64,000 nucleotides of DNA from NCBI RefSeq assembly GCF_910592395.1, contig NC_088312.1, positions 23,381,292 through 23,445,291 of the forward strand. Direction: 5' to 3'. The translations under genes and the position numbers were made by a program. This DNA is from Lineus longissimus. Its lineage: Eukaryota; Nemertea; Pilidiophora; Heteronemertea; Lineidae. Under the pieces are notes generated by a model. The model had not been told where the DNA came from, ran no database searches, and was given only the letters and a program-made list of their open reading frames with translations. Below are positions 63,903 to 64,000 of the stretch, one piece after another; position 1 is the stretch's first letter, and the number at the start of each line of letters is the position of its first letter.

Positions 63903-64000
63903 GACCAACTCATTGTGAGATTCAGGAGCCTGTAGGCTCTATTCACCTGGGGCTGTGCAGGAGTTTCATTCAGATCAACTCATTGTTAGATTCAGGAGCC
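63903..64000. repeat. Start of a further tandem repeat at the window edge
   Basis: The 29-base word at 63902-63930 recurs at 63972-64000 with two mismatches, a spacing of 70 bp. The array, if it is one, is cut by the window end. Confidence 0.6.

Overview
This 64 kb window is nuclear DNA from a bilaterian animal, most likely a marine invertebrate. Genes are interrupted by GT-AG introns of about 0.2-2.5 kb. tRNA genes carry internal A and B boxes. Two intronless class A peptide GPCR genes, a PRD-class homeobox gene and orthologues of animal genes (TFG, FAAP100, HDAC8, FLASH/CASP8AP2, an NWD-type NACHT/WD protein) are present. The AT-rich spacers, frequent ACATGTAC words and heavy minisatellite load would fit a lophotrochozoan (mollusc, annelid, brachiopod) or an amphioxus-like animal. 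I cannot fix the species from sequence alone, and no bacterial or viral gene is evident.

Layout. (1) 1-15176 is dominated by a young tandem segmental duplication: copy A about 544-8337, copy B about 8338-15176. Each copy holds one intronless GPCR gene (minus), one tRNA-Ser(GCT) gene (minus), a 49-bp minisatellite and a 51-bp repeat. The copies are about 99% identical in the GPCR but differ strongly in minisatellite copy number (13 vs 4 and 12 vs 1). A 25-bp word shared by the window start and position 15302 hints at a further copy upstream. (2) 15.4-18 kb holds a divergent PRD-class homeobox gene (plus, three coding exons, intron at homeodomain position 46/47). (3) 18.4-20 kb is a nested 43-bp/119-bp minisatellite. 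(4) 20.7-25.5 kb holds a ten-exon secreted GH3 beta-xylosidase-like gene (minus) with two decayed copies of its ninth exon. (5) 26.6-32.4 kb holds TFG (plus), with a 28-bp array of splice-donor-like units in intron 4. (6) 34.3-39.3 kb holds FAAP100 (minus), head to head with HDAC8 (plus, 39.3-43.6 kb); their start codons are about 46 bp apart. (7) 45.4-53.4 kb holds a FLASH/CASP8AP2-like gene (minus), tail to tail with HDAC8. (8) 55.5 kb to the right edge holds an NWD1-like STAND ATPase gene (plus), cut by the window end.

The genes alternate strand in pairs. Homeobox/GH3 and HDAC8/FLASH are convergent, with opposed poly(A) signals only about 10-12 bp apart. GH3/TFG and FAAP100/HDAC8 are divergent. 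They share no obvious pathway: FAAP100 (Fanconi core complex), HDAC8 (deacetylase), FLASH (histone mRNA processing) and TFG (ER exit) are housekeeping; the GPCRs, GH3 enzyme, homeobox factor and NWD protein are accessory or lineage-variable. The most unusual signals are the donor-like minisatellite in TFG, the copy-number contrasts in the GPCR/tRNA duplication, the divergent homeobox gene, and the NACHT protein with an altered N-terminal motif. Exon coordinates were worked out by hand from splice consensus and reading phase, and every internal junction given keeps frame.
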